30,085 nt of DNA from RGIG8497 sp045593265 (GTDB lineage: Bacteria; Bacillota; Clostridia; RGIG6154): contig JAZNWH010000024.1 of the NCBI GenBank assembly GCA_045593265.1, positions 1 to 30,085 of the forward strand, read 5' to 3'. Shown here in pieces: positions 7,466 to 15,500 of the stretch (position 1 is the first letter of the stretch; every line of letters begins with the position of its first letter). Under the pieces are notes generated by a model that saw only the letters and a program-made list of their open reading frames with translations, had not been told where the DNA came from and did no database searches. A program made the translations under genes and the position numbers.

Positions 7466-8308
7466 TCATATATTAGAAATGTCCTCACCATCTATAATTC
7501 TTCTTTCAAGTTCTTTTGCACGATCTGAATGCTCAAAAAAGGAATCTTTTTCTCTGATAGTTAATGCATCTATAATCTTTTTGTTTTCTATGTCACTATT
7601 TTCGCTAATTATTTTTGAGAGTTTGTTAAAAACTTCATCTTCACTTGACTGAACTTTTTTTATATGACAAGGAACAAAGCTTCTAAAGCCATATTGTGAG
7701 TTGCTTCTGTAAATACTCCCATATCTAATCTCTCCATAGGAGTCTCGTTTAAAAACGCCATTGTCTCTGTGGTAGACGAAGTATTCTTTGTTTTCTTGCG
7801 CATACATCGGCATTCCACTAACTTGAATAATATCGCCACATTCAAAATCAAACTTTATCCCTATTGCAGAGTTAAGAGCATTCCACTCTTTGTACAAGGT
7901 TTTTTCGTCTTCATTTCCAAATGATTGAATTTTATAGTTGAATTCAAAATCTAAATATTCATTTGACGACGACTGACTTAAACGGAATATTTGTTCATAT
8001 TCTCCACCCACAAGCCGATACTTATTAATACTCCAACAGCAAATATCATCAATATCCTCATCTATATCCTCCAACTCGGATAAGCTATTGTCCCAAGCAC
8101 GATAAATCATATTGTGTATAGAGCCAACTTGTTTAAATACACCGCAGTATTCGATGTTATACTTTAAAAATTCTTTTCTGCAAATATTGTAAGCATGGTA
8201 GACTTCATCATCCTTTGCATCAGTTAAAAGTAAATCTTTTATCTTTCCCCAAAAACTACTAACATTCTTAATATACTCTTTAAACAAATTATTAGTCTGC
8301 ATAGTCAT
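7466..8308 (-). CDS. Hypothetical protein, 280 aa
   Basis: I choose the ATG at 8308 (MTMQTNNLF), nine bases after GGAGG; the longer reading begins inside the Shine-Dalgarno region. It overlaps the end of the upstream membrane-protein gene by 17 bases, indicating coupled translation. The first half is helical with acidic stretches (ELEDIDEDIDDICCWSINKY). A central segment FECGDIIQVSGMPMYAQENKEYFVYH is beta-like, and the C terminus is a helical charged tail. No family recognised and no membrane segments. Confidence 0.8.
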   Translation of the reverse strand: MTMQTNNLFKEYIKNVSSFWGKIKDLLLTDAKDDEVYHAYNICRKEFLKYNIEYCGVFKQVGSIHNMIYRAWDNSLSELEDIDEDIDDICCWSINKYRLVGGEYEQIFRLSQSSSNEYLDFEFNYKIQSFGNEDEKTLYKEWNALNSAIGIKFDFECGDIIQVSGMPMYAQENKEYFVYHRDNGVFKRDSYGEIRYGSIYRSNSQYGFRSFVPCHIKKVQSSEDEVFNKLSKIISENSDIENKKIIDALTIREKDSFFEHSDRAKELERRIIDGEDISNI

Positions 8309-8876
8309 TGATGTTATCCTCCACATCTCTTATTCCAAATATTTCATTTAATCCAAGCTTATTAAACACATTATAAAACAATCTCAAAACAAAAAGTGCT
8401 ATCTTCTTAAATGGATTTGCTAACACTCTGTATGTTTCTTTATCGACTATGTAAAACATAGTCATTGTAACCGCCGGTATCCCTATATATCTATATAATC
8501 CAATAAAATTCATATATCGTAAATCCTCTATGAAAAATTGAAATAGGGGAACCTCAATCCTTTCGCTAAATATTGAAATAAAACCAATTTGATGCAAAAC
8601 ATTATTCAAAATAAATATAGATAACATCAAAAGTATAGAAATTAAAGCTACAACACCATATTTAGTCGAGTTTTTCATTTTGCAAAGCGATCTATTTAAA
8701 ACATTCGTTGTTAAAGTAATCATACAGAAAAATACAAAACACTTAAGTCCCTGTTGTGACAGACGGTATCTATCACCGAGATATGCGCTGTAAAACATTA
8801 ACAATAATCCAACAATAATTATTGAAATTGAAAAAGCATTATATATTTTTAGAAATTTTATCTTCCTTGATTTCAT
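8292..8876 (-). CDS. Hypothetical multi-pass membrane protein, 194 aa
   Basis: The ATG follows GGGGGTATTGAA. Four hydrophobic segments are visible: residues ~13-30 (AFSISIIIVGLLLMFYS), ~46-60, ~72-90 (YGVVALISILLMLSIFIL) and ~125-143. A short positively charged cytoplasmic tail follows. Not recognised. It is the first gene downstream of the hammerhead ribozyme at 8896-8954. If that RNA cleaves, this message starts only 25 bases before the ATG, with the ribosome binding site intact. Confidence 0.8.
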   Translation of the reverse strand: MKSRKIKFLKIYNAFSISIIIVGLLLMFYSAYLGDRYRLSQQGLKCFVFFCMITLTTNVLNRSLCKMKNSTKYGVVALISILLMLSIFILNNVLHQIGFISIFSERIEVPLFQFFIEDLRYMNFIGLYRYIGIPAVTMTMFYIVDKETYRVLANPFKKIALFVLRLFYNVFNKLGLNEIFGIRDVEDNINDYAD

Positions 8877-8895
8877 TTCAATACCCCCTATATTT

Positions 8896-8954
8896 GCTTA
8901 CGACAAGCCACTATAGTGGCTTGTTTCGGCTACTAAAGCCATCATCAGGTAAGC
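8896..8954 (-). ncRNA. Type I hammerhead self-cleaving ribozyme (predicted)
   Basis: Read 5'->3' on the minus strand: stem I strand GCUUAC (8954-8949); core CUGAUGA (8948-8942); one extra U (8941); stem II GGCU (8940-8937), loop UUAGU, AGCC (8931-8928); core GAA (8927-8925); stem III of nine pairs, ACAAGCCAC (8924-8916) with GUGGCUUGU (8911-8903), loop UAUA; C17 (8902); stem I return strand GUAAGC (8901-8896). Stem I is six perfect pairs closed by G-C at the core. A15.1-U16.1 is present and the cleavage triplet is GUC. The predicted cut lies between 8902 and 8901. The ends enter through stem I, so the topology is type I. The only departure from consensus I see is the U between A9 and stem II. 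It begins three bases after the zinc-finger stop codon. Confidence 0.88.
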
Positions 8955-8956
8955 TC

Positions 8957-9127
8957 TTACTTATCATATGGATCATTACCGCTTCCACCACAATCATTGC
9001 AGGTTACTTTTCCTGTTCCATTACAATGTCTGCATTCTTTTTCCGGATTGCGCGGATCTGTTCTGCTACCTCTACATACCGGACAAGTTTCCTTTCCTGA
9101 ACCTCCACAAATTCTGCATTTTGCCAT
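8957..9127 (-). CDS. DnaJ-type zinc-finger mini-protein, 56 aa
   Basis: A short gene with GGAG nine bases before its ATG. It contains four CxxCxG-type motifs: CRICGGSG, CPVCRGS, CRHCNGTG and CNDCGGSG. This is the four-motif, two-zinc cysteine-rich region of DnaJ/Hsp40 without a J domain or substrate domain. Stand-alone versions occur in bacteria and are presumed to be protein-binding or redox modules. No membrane segment. It is the last gene before the hammerhead ribozyme, and its stop (8957-8959) lies three bases from the ribozyme's first stem, so its mRNA would gain a defined 3' end on cleavage. Confidence 0.9.
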   Translation of the reverse strand: MAKCRICGGSGKETCPVCRGSRTDPRNPEKECRHCNGTGKVTCNDCGGSGNDPYDK

Positions 9128-9148
9128 TTTAATACACTCCTTCTTTAA

Positions 9149-10348
9149 TTATAATTTATTTTTAAACCACTCTTTCGAATGGATTATAAACTCCTTTGTG
9201 TAGCCGTGTTCTTTACCCATTAATTCAATATATTTTTTCTCACATTTTAATTTGTCATTTAGTTCCTTTATGTTCTCTTTTGGACATATGTAATCTTTCT
9301 CACCTGAGACTAAAAGTGTAGGACATTTTATACGCTCTGTATGACTCATTGGATCAATTACGTAAAGTTTTTCTTTCGCTATAAAGTCGTATACAAATCG
9401 TCCACTGCGAGAAGCAACTCCATATCTGACATCACTATACACATAATCAGAAAATCCTATCAAAAACGGCATTTCAGATGCGCAGCAAGTCGTAATATCG
9501 TTGTAAATCGAAGACATAATAAGAGCTGCCGCTCCCCCTTGAGATGTGCCTATAAAAATGAGTTTTTGATTTTCCTTCCTCACTGCTTCAATTGCAACAA
9601 TTACGTCAAGGAACCATTCAGCATAACCTTTATTCGTATCTGCTTCTATCAGCGTATCATATAATACAGGCCAAGTATTATTTTTCATCTTCGTTTTATT
9701 AAATCCTTTTGGTGTATTATACCCCATAGGTGATATTTGAAGAATGTCATACTCTTCACTAATATACTCTGTCATATCATTCCATTCTGAACCATAGCAA
9801 GGCAGAGAAATCATTAAGTAATCGGCAGAATTTTCATTTTCCCAATAACGTGCATAAAACTTGCTTTTTGAATGTTTAAATTCAAGCCATTGGAATCTTG
9901 CTTCATCATTTGTCCTGACTACATCAACATTTGTTTGAGAAGCTCGGTCCCTCAATTTTCTGCACCAATCATCTACTCTTTCCTTCCTCAAATCTGGTGT
10001 TATAGTGTATTCAGGTATTATTTCTTTTGCAAGTTCAGGCTCTTTCTCCATAAATTCCAAGAATTTTTCCTTAGTACATTCAGTTATGTATCCTGTTCCG
10101 TCTGTCAATAATATAATTTCATCAATCGCTGATTTATCGCATATGATTTCAATTTGTAACGAAAAAATTCGGGAGTTAATTATCTCATATGGATAGCAAA
10201 GATATTCTGCAATTGCTTTTACTATTCCATCATAAAATTCTTCACTATAAAATGATGATTTACTGTTTCGCTTCGATGTCAAAAATACATCTATTTTGTA
10301 TTTTTCACAATCATCTATCCTGTATGAAAACAAATTCTTTCTGCTCAT
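9149..10348 (-). CDS. Alpha/beta-hydrolase (esterase/peptidase-like), 399 aa
   Basis: Residues ~170-399 form an alpha/beta-hydrolase domain. The nucleophile elbow is GTSQGG (S269), the acid is probably D352 in LLVSGEKDYICP, and the histidine is H381 in GKEHGY. The GxSQGG form is common in acetyl-xylan-esterase-like and related enzymes. The N-terminal ~150 residues are not recognised and may be a substrate or partner domain. No signal peptide, so cytoplasmic. The ATG follows GAGGAGTAGGAAAGT and lies 6 bases after the upstream gene. Substrate unknown. Confidence 0.85.
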   Translation of the reverse strand: MSRKNLFSYRIDDCEKYKIDVFLTSKRNSKSSFYSEEFYDGIVKAIAEYLCYPYEIINSRIFSLQIEIICDKSAIDEIILLTDGTGYITECTKEKFLEFMEKEPELAKEIIPEYTITPDLRKERVDDWCRKLRDRASQTNVDVVRTNDEARFQWLEFKHSKSKFYARYWENENSADYLMISLPCYGSEWNDMTEYISEEYDILQISPMGYNTPKGFNKTKMKNNTWPVLYDTLIEADTNKGYAEWFLDVIVAIEAVRKENQKLIFIGTSQGGAAALIMSSIYNDITTCCASEMPFLIGFSDYVYSDVRYGVASRSGRFVYDFIAKEKLYVIDPMSHTERIKCPTLLVSGEKDYICPKENIKELNDKLKCEKKYIELMGKEHGYTKEFIIHSKEWFKNKL

Positions 10349-10354
10349 ACTTTC

Positions 10355-10792
10355 CTACTCCTCATCGCTATGTACTATTTTCTGTTTCATAATGTAATAT
10401 GTTGCTACAGTTATCGCAACAGCGATAATTGCATATAACCAAGGAATTTCTGACGCATTAAGGTCTGCGATGAAATTTTCAATATCCTTCATATCTACCC
10501 ACTTTATATTCATTATGTATAACCAAGTCCTTGTAACGAAATATGATGCTGCACCTATCACTCCGCATCCGCATATTAAAATCAGTTGTTTAAACTCTTT
10601 TACACTTTCTCTTTTATTAATCACATAAAGTAAGCTGCCAAGAAGAATAGAGCAACCGCCTATTATAATTACATTTTCAATCCATGCCGGAAAGAAGTAA
10701 TACTCTTCCGTCTGAATAAGATATGCTTTGAGTACAATACACATGAGAGTTAAAACTCCGATACATGATATTGTTATTTTTCTTTTACTCAT
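10355..10792 (-). CDS. Hypothetical membrane protein, 145 aa
   Basis: Four hydrophobic segments: ~7-25 (TISCIGVLTLMCIVLKAYL), ~37-58 (IENVIIIGGCSILLGSLLYVI), ~70-90 (LILICGCGVIGAASYFV) and ~118-135 (WLYAIIAVAITVATYYIM). The ATG follows GAGGAGGAAATAAAAA and the gene overlaps the preceding peptidase gene by eight bases. No catalytic or transport motif. Function unknown. Confidence 0.82.
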   Translation of the reverse strand: MSKRKITISCIGVLTLMCIVLKAYLIQTEEYYFFPAWIENVIIIGGCSILLGSLLYVINKRESVKEFKQLILICGCGVIGAASYFVTRTWLYIMNIKWVDMKDIENFIADLNASEIPWLYAIIAVAITVATYYIMKQKIVHSDEE

Positions 10793-11372
10793 TTTTTATT
10801 TCCTCCTCTGAAATTTTATATATCTTATCGTTTCTCAAAAACAATGTTTTTCTATCATCGAAATCTTTTACTTTTTGAAGTGTCGACATATCTCTTTGAT
10901 CTATGTGGCATAAGATTTTTCTTTTTAATATTCCTAATCCCTCATAACTGCCAAGAACATAATTACAATCCTCGACCATTCTTAAATAGTTTAAGTCGTT
11001 TGATAACAAATCTGCACCTGAGGAAATTCCGAAATAATTACATCCACCTACTACCATTTCTCTTAAAATGTTTTTTATTTTATACTCTTCCATCTCCTTA
11101 AGCAACTTAAACGGATTGCCACCCGGTACGTATATCCAATCGTACTTTCGTTCTTTTAGTTGCTCTGTTGTAAATTCACTGCAAATATCTATTTTATCTC
11201 TTTTAAATCCGAATGGAATTAGTCCATTTAGAATTTCTCTGTCTGCTGTTTTAGTGTTATCAAACCCAGCGAATGGAACAACTAAGACTTTCCTGTTCTC
11301 TGGTTCTATATACTTCTTGGCCTTTTCAGCAATAATTGGCGAACATAAGCCAAATGACGAGATTAAGATCAT
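10785..11372 (-). CDS. Peptidase S51 (dipeptidase E-like) family protein, 195 aa
   Basis: S51 peptidases are cytoplasmic class-I-glutaminase-fold serine peptidases; PepE cleaves N-terminal Asp dipeptides. Here VPGGNPFKLLK (residues ~82-92) matches the family's GGGNTFxLL strand-loop. GISSG (115-119) is the nucleophile elbow with S117 as probable serine, and H156 (LCHID) is a good catalytic histidine. The start at 11372 is preferred because AAGGATTAAA precedes it; the longer reading runs into the upstream gene. It directly follows the 11374-11781 gene. Substrate not determinable. Confidence 0.8.
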   Translation of the reverse strand: MILISSFGLCSPIIAEKAKKYIEPENRKVLVVPFAGFDNTKTADREILNGLIPFGFKRDKIDICSEFTTEQLKERKYDWIYVPGGNPFKLLKEMEEYKIKNILREMVVGGCNYFGISSGADLLSNDLNYLRMVEDCNYVLGSYEGLGILKRKILCHIDQRDMSTLQKVKDFDDRKTLFLRNDKIYKISEEEIKNE

Positions 11373-11373
11373 T

Positions 11374-11781
11374 TTAATCCTTCCTTTCCAACCTTGTGAC
11401 ATAGCTAATCTCTGTGCCACTGCAACTTTCATCCATAGCAAATGCTATTGTCGGATTCCATTCATGTCTATTACACCAAGCATAAAACCCTTCTTGGACA
11501 GTCATAATATCGCACAATCCCATTTCATCATTACCTTTGATAATCACAATATCGTCGACAGAACCTTCAGGAAATTTGATGTATCTCAATTCATTCTTTA
11601 ATTCATCAATTTCACCTTTAAATGATATCATAAGAAATCTATCATTTCCATCTGTGTGCAAAGAGGTGATTACTTCATCAGCCGAAAATTCAATAATTGC
11701 TTTTGCATTGGCAAATTGAATCTCTGTTTCAAGAGCAATTATTTTCAATTTGTTCAAACTCAACTCATTTAATGTAATCAT
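11374..11781 (-). CDS. Hypothetical protein, 135 aa
   Basis: GGAGG lies just before the ATG, which overlaps the previous stop by four bases (ATGA). The product is soluble and probably mixed alpha/beta (KAIIEFSADEVITSLH; DRFLMISFKGEIDELKNEL; DDIVIIKGNDE). It has three Cys in the C-terminal half (CDIM, WCNRHEW, SCSGTE). No family recognised. Both neighbours overlap or touch it, so it belongs to the same long operon. Confidence 0.8.
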   Translation of the reverse strand: MITLNELSLNKLKIIALETEIQFANAKAIIEFSADEVITSLHTDGNDRFLMISFKGEIDELKNELRYIKFPEGSVDDIVIIKGNDEMGLCDIMTVQEGFYAWCNRHEWNPTIAFAMDESCSGTEISYVTRLERKD

Positions 11782-12500
11782 TTACTTTCCTCCGTTCTTC
11801 TTATCTCCTCAAGCTGCATATTATATTCTATTGTTACAATTGCTTCCTGAGTATGATAATCAATCCATCGATATGTAATTGATTTTCGTACTTCATTTTG
11901 ACCAACGAGTTCTGGATATGCAATTCCATTATACTCATATATTTGTGAATACGGAATTTCCTCAAAGGTTTTACCGAAATCAGTTGAAATTCTAAAATAA
12001 CCTTGCTGTGACATCGTGCCGAAACTGCTTTCAATCAGAACAGAATCCACAAGCACCCAACTATAATTACCCGTACTGTAAATTTCTTCATTCACAACAT
12101 TCCATGTTGCACCGTTGTCTACTGTCCTCCATGTTCTTCTGGAGGCCTTGCCCATACCTTCATCATTTTCGTAGTACTTAGTAATTGCATACCCAAGACC
12201 GTCTTCCTGTATCTTGTGATACATTATCAATTCATCATCAGACTTAGATAGCTCCATCCCTTTTGATGCTTTTGTCAGCATTTCGGATGTATAATTGATG
12301 CTTATGCCATTTCCGTTTTCATCTTGCGGATATATGTATTTCTCTTTCTGCTGCTTTTCTGCATAGTCTTTAAACTCTTCCTGAAGCTGCTCTTCTTTTT
12401 CTTTGTTGTATGCCTTTTGATAACTACTAAGAATCGTCAGTCCAACAACTCCAAGCAACAATATGATTAAGATAATTATAAAGCATTTCTTTTTACTCAT
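11778..12500 (-). CDS. Membrane-anchored Asp-box (BNR-like) protein, 240 aa
   Basis: The ATG at 12500 (MSKKKCFII) is chosen because AGGTG precedes it at good spacing; an upstream GTG sits on the Shine-Dalgarno sequence. One transmembrane helix (FIIILIILLLGVVGLTIL) leads to a charged coiled stretch (EKEEQLQEEFKDYAEKQQKEK) and an extracytoplasmic domain. That domain has two Asp-box motifs, TVDNGATW and STDFGKTF, as in BNR-repeat beta-propellers. Two boxes are too few for a full propeller. Probably extracytoplasmic binding rather than sialidase activity, since no catalytic Arg triad can be assigned. It directly follows the tandem-AAA Lon gene. Confidence 0.8.
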   Translation of the reverse strand: MSKKKCFIIILIILLLGVVGLTILSSYQKAYNKEKEEQLQEEFKDYAEKQQKEKYIYPQDENGNGISINYTSEMLTKASKGMELSKSDDELIMYHKIQEDGLGYAITKYYENDEGMGKASRRTWRTVDNGATWNVVNEEIYSTGNYSWVLVDSVLIESSFGTMSQQGYFRISTDFGKTFEEIPYSQIYEYNGIAYPELVGQNEVRKSITYRWIDYHTQEAIVTIEYNMQLEEIRRTEESK

Positions 12501-12521
12501 ATTATCGTTCACCTTTCTTAT

Positions 12522-15500
12522 TTATACAATATCCTTTTCAAATAATTTATCGCATAGCTCCTGAATATTTTTTACAGGTTCAATTTCCATGTTGTATTTG
12601 TTGAGATTTTCATCTTCCACAAGTTGCTTATAATTGTCTAATGGTATAATCACTTTTTTGCATCTGGCTTTTTCTGCAGCAATGAGTTTTTGTTCAACAC
12701 CTCCAATCGACCAAATATCTCCAAAGACATCTAATTCTCCTGTCATGGCAATTTTACTGCTAATCGGTTTCTTCGTCATGCAGGAATATAGTGCTAAAAA
12801 AATTGTTATTCCGGCACTCGGGCCGTCTTTCTCAATACTGCCCTCTGCGAAGTGGAAGTGCAATACAGGAAGTTTTTTCTTCAACATCTTGCTGACCAAC
12901 AACTTTGAAATCTTTATACTGTCAATTACTGATTGTTTTGGAAGTCCTGTGATCTCATCCTCTTCACCATAAGGATTCTCAGTTACTTGTACGGCAAATG
13001 TTGTTCCCATATTACCGCACACAGCTAATGCTCTTGTAATTCCAGGTGCTGGCTGTTCTTTTATATTGCCTCTGTCTAACGGCTTTGCTCCAAGCACGCT
13101 TTTTACAAATTCATCGTTGATATTTTTAATCTCATTTCCTAATTGCCTTTCTTTTACATACTCTCGAAGTATTTTGGTTAAAGCCTGTGACACATCTCTA
13201 ATTCCATATGACGAGCAGTAATCTTTAACAATGTTCATTATGGACACATCAAAAACCTCTTCATCAGTTATACCCAATTCCTTTATTTTTTTGGCAAGAA
13301 CATATTCCTCTGCAATATGTATCTTTTCTGTTTCTGTGTAGCCTGTAAGCTCTACAATCTCCATGCGGTCTTTAACAGATACAGGTATTTTAGCTATGTC
13401 ATTTGATGTTGCAATAAAGAAAACGTTTGATACATCAAACGGAAAACCAAGAAAAGCATCTGTGAACATTGCTGAATCGTCAAGCAAATCAAGCAGTGAG
13501 CTATACGGATCCGATATTTCCTCTTTAATTTTATCTATTTCATCAAGAAGGATTACTACATTGTCTGTTCCTACTTTTGCAAGTTCCGCAATTATCTTTC
13601 CTACAGTAGAATCCTTAACTGTTGTTTCAAATCCTTTTAGATATGCGGATGTAGATACTCCATTCAAAGATATTTTCACGAAAGCCCTACCCATTGCATC
13701 TGCAATAGTTTTTGCCAAGCTTGTTTTGCCTACACCACATGGACCATTGAGTAATATGCAGTTTGCAGAAACTTTACGACTCACATTACATACTGCGACA
13801 TGCGATATAATCGCTTCTTTTACCTCATCCATTCCATAATGAGTTTCATCAAGCTTTTCTTTTACACTTCTTAAATCAATATTTTGCTTTTTATTCTTAG
13901 GCACAATGTTAACGATATACGAAAGCTTTTTCCTTATCACTTCCTTTTCATCTTTTTCTTTTACAGAATCGTATTTAATAAATAGCTTTTCTATTTCTTC
14001 TTCTACAGAAACACTGTAGCTGTCTCTGAAAAACATGAACTTGTTTTTTAATGCTGCGATATCATATACAATTTTATCTCTTGAACATGGTGCAATACCG
14101 AGCATTACTTCGATATTTTTGCTGTTAATTCCAAGCTTATCAAGTTTATTTTTGGACATATAATTTAGCGCATTTTTAATTACTGTTTCTACATTTCTTT
14201 TTACATCTCTGACATTCGACATTACATACTTTGTTGCTACTGCTATTATGGCATCTTCTTCCCAAACGATCTCCTTTCCCTTAAAATCATAACGACATAG
14301 TTCTTCATCAATAATATATTCTTTAGTTAAGTTAATTTTTTCTTCATCAGTGTATCCCGGAACATACATGACACTGACTCTATCTAAGATTGCAGAAGGC
14401 AATTCCGATATATCATTGGCTGTTAACACAAAAATTACATTTGATAAATCGATTCCCGATTCGAGCATATTGTCGATAAACAATTCATCTCTGTCAAGAA
14501 TATCATATAGCGCATTCATCGGATTGCCATCTTGTCCGTTTCTACTCATTTTATCGACTTCATCAAGCATAACACAACAATGATCTGATTTCTTATGTAT
14601 GGTATTGATGATTTGACCGTAAGTTGCATTTTCATATAAGCGAGGTGTTCCTTTGAGAAAGCATGGAGTCTCAATTCCGTTCAGGGAAATTTTCTCGAAC
14701 GGCATTCCTGAAATTTCACATGCATATTTCCAAATAGCAGTTTTTCCAACTCCGGGAGGTCCCACTAAAAGAATATTCGCACCCTTCTTATACTTTTTTG
14801 CATCATAACTTGCAAGAGTTTGAATTATATGCTCCTTCAAGCTATCCTGTCCGTAAAACTTTTCATCAAGTTTGTTTTTAAGATACTCATAATCAATATT
14901 GAGCTTTGTTTGCTTACCCCATTCAGTATTTATCATACACTCTAAAATCTTATCCCTTTGTTTTCCTCTTGCGGTAGATGTTCTCAATGTATTATCAATG
15001 ATCTTCTGAACAGACTTTGGGTAATACTCCTTGAGTATTTCATACTTTCTTTTAATTTCTGGATAAGATACAAAGTGAAACATTTCATCTTCGTCTGCCA
15101 ATCCAATCTTTTCACATGACGAAGCAATTCTAAATATCTCTCTTTGTTTCTCTTCTGAAAAGCAGGATGCATTTCTTTTGAGTTTCTCATCAGTTATTTT
15201 TTCCTTCATTCCTACATAACCCTTATCAACCTTTTTTATTGATTTTAAATACAACTTGTCCCCAACCAGCACTCCGCTAAATGAATATGTGTCTTTCTCC
15301 TCTATATCACATAAATCGGTATAATTCATCGACTTATCAAGCATACAAGTATATTTAGGAATAGTTTTTATTTCCATTATGAGCATATCGCTATCCTGAT
15401 ATATGTATCTTGGCTCTGCAACAAAATTTACCTCAATTAATGTAGTAGCATCATTTTCTCTTTCTAAACATTGCAAAGCAAATATTCTGTCATTGGCTCT

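Noticed and set aside
8903..8924. 22-base perfect palindrome (arms ACAAGCCACTA / TAGTGGCTTGT), first read as a terminator or operator
   Set aside because: No T run follows on either strand, and the flanks supply hammerhead core sequences and two further stems, so it is better explained as ribozyme stem III.
11068..11601. 177-codon plus-strand open frame
   Set aside because: It crosses two well-supported minus-strand genes, has no ribosome binding site, and its translation has no protein-like motif.
12634..13839. Long plus-strand open frames (e.g. 13363-13839, 12634-12972)
   Set aside because: They lie antisense to the Lon-like gene, with low-complexity, Ser/Ile-rich translations and no ribosome binding sites; shadows of the minus-strand codon pattern.
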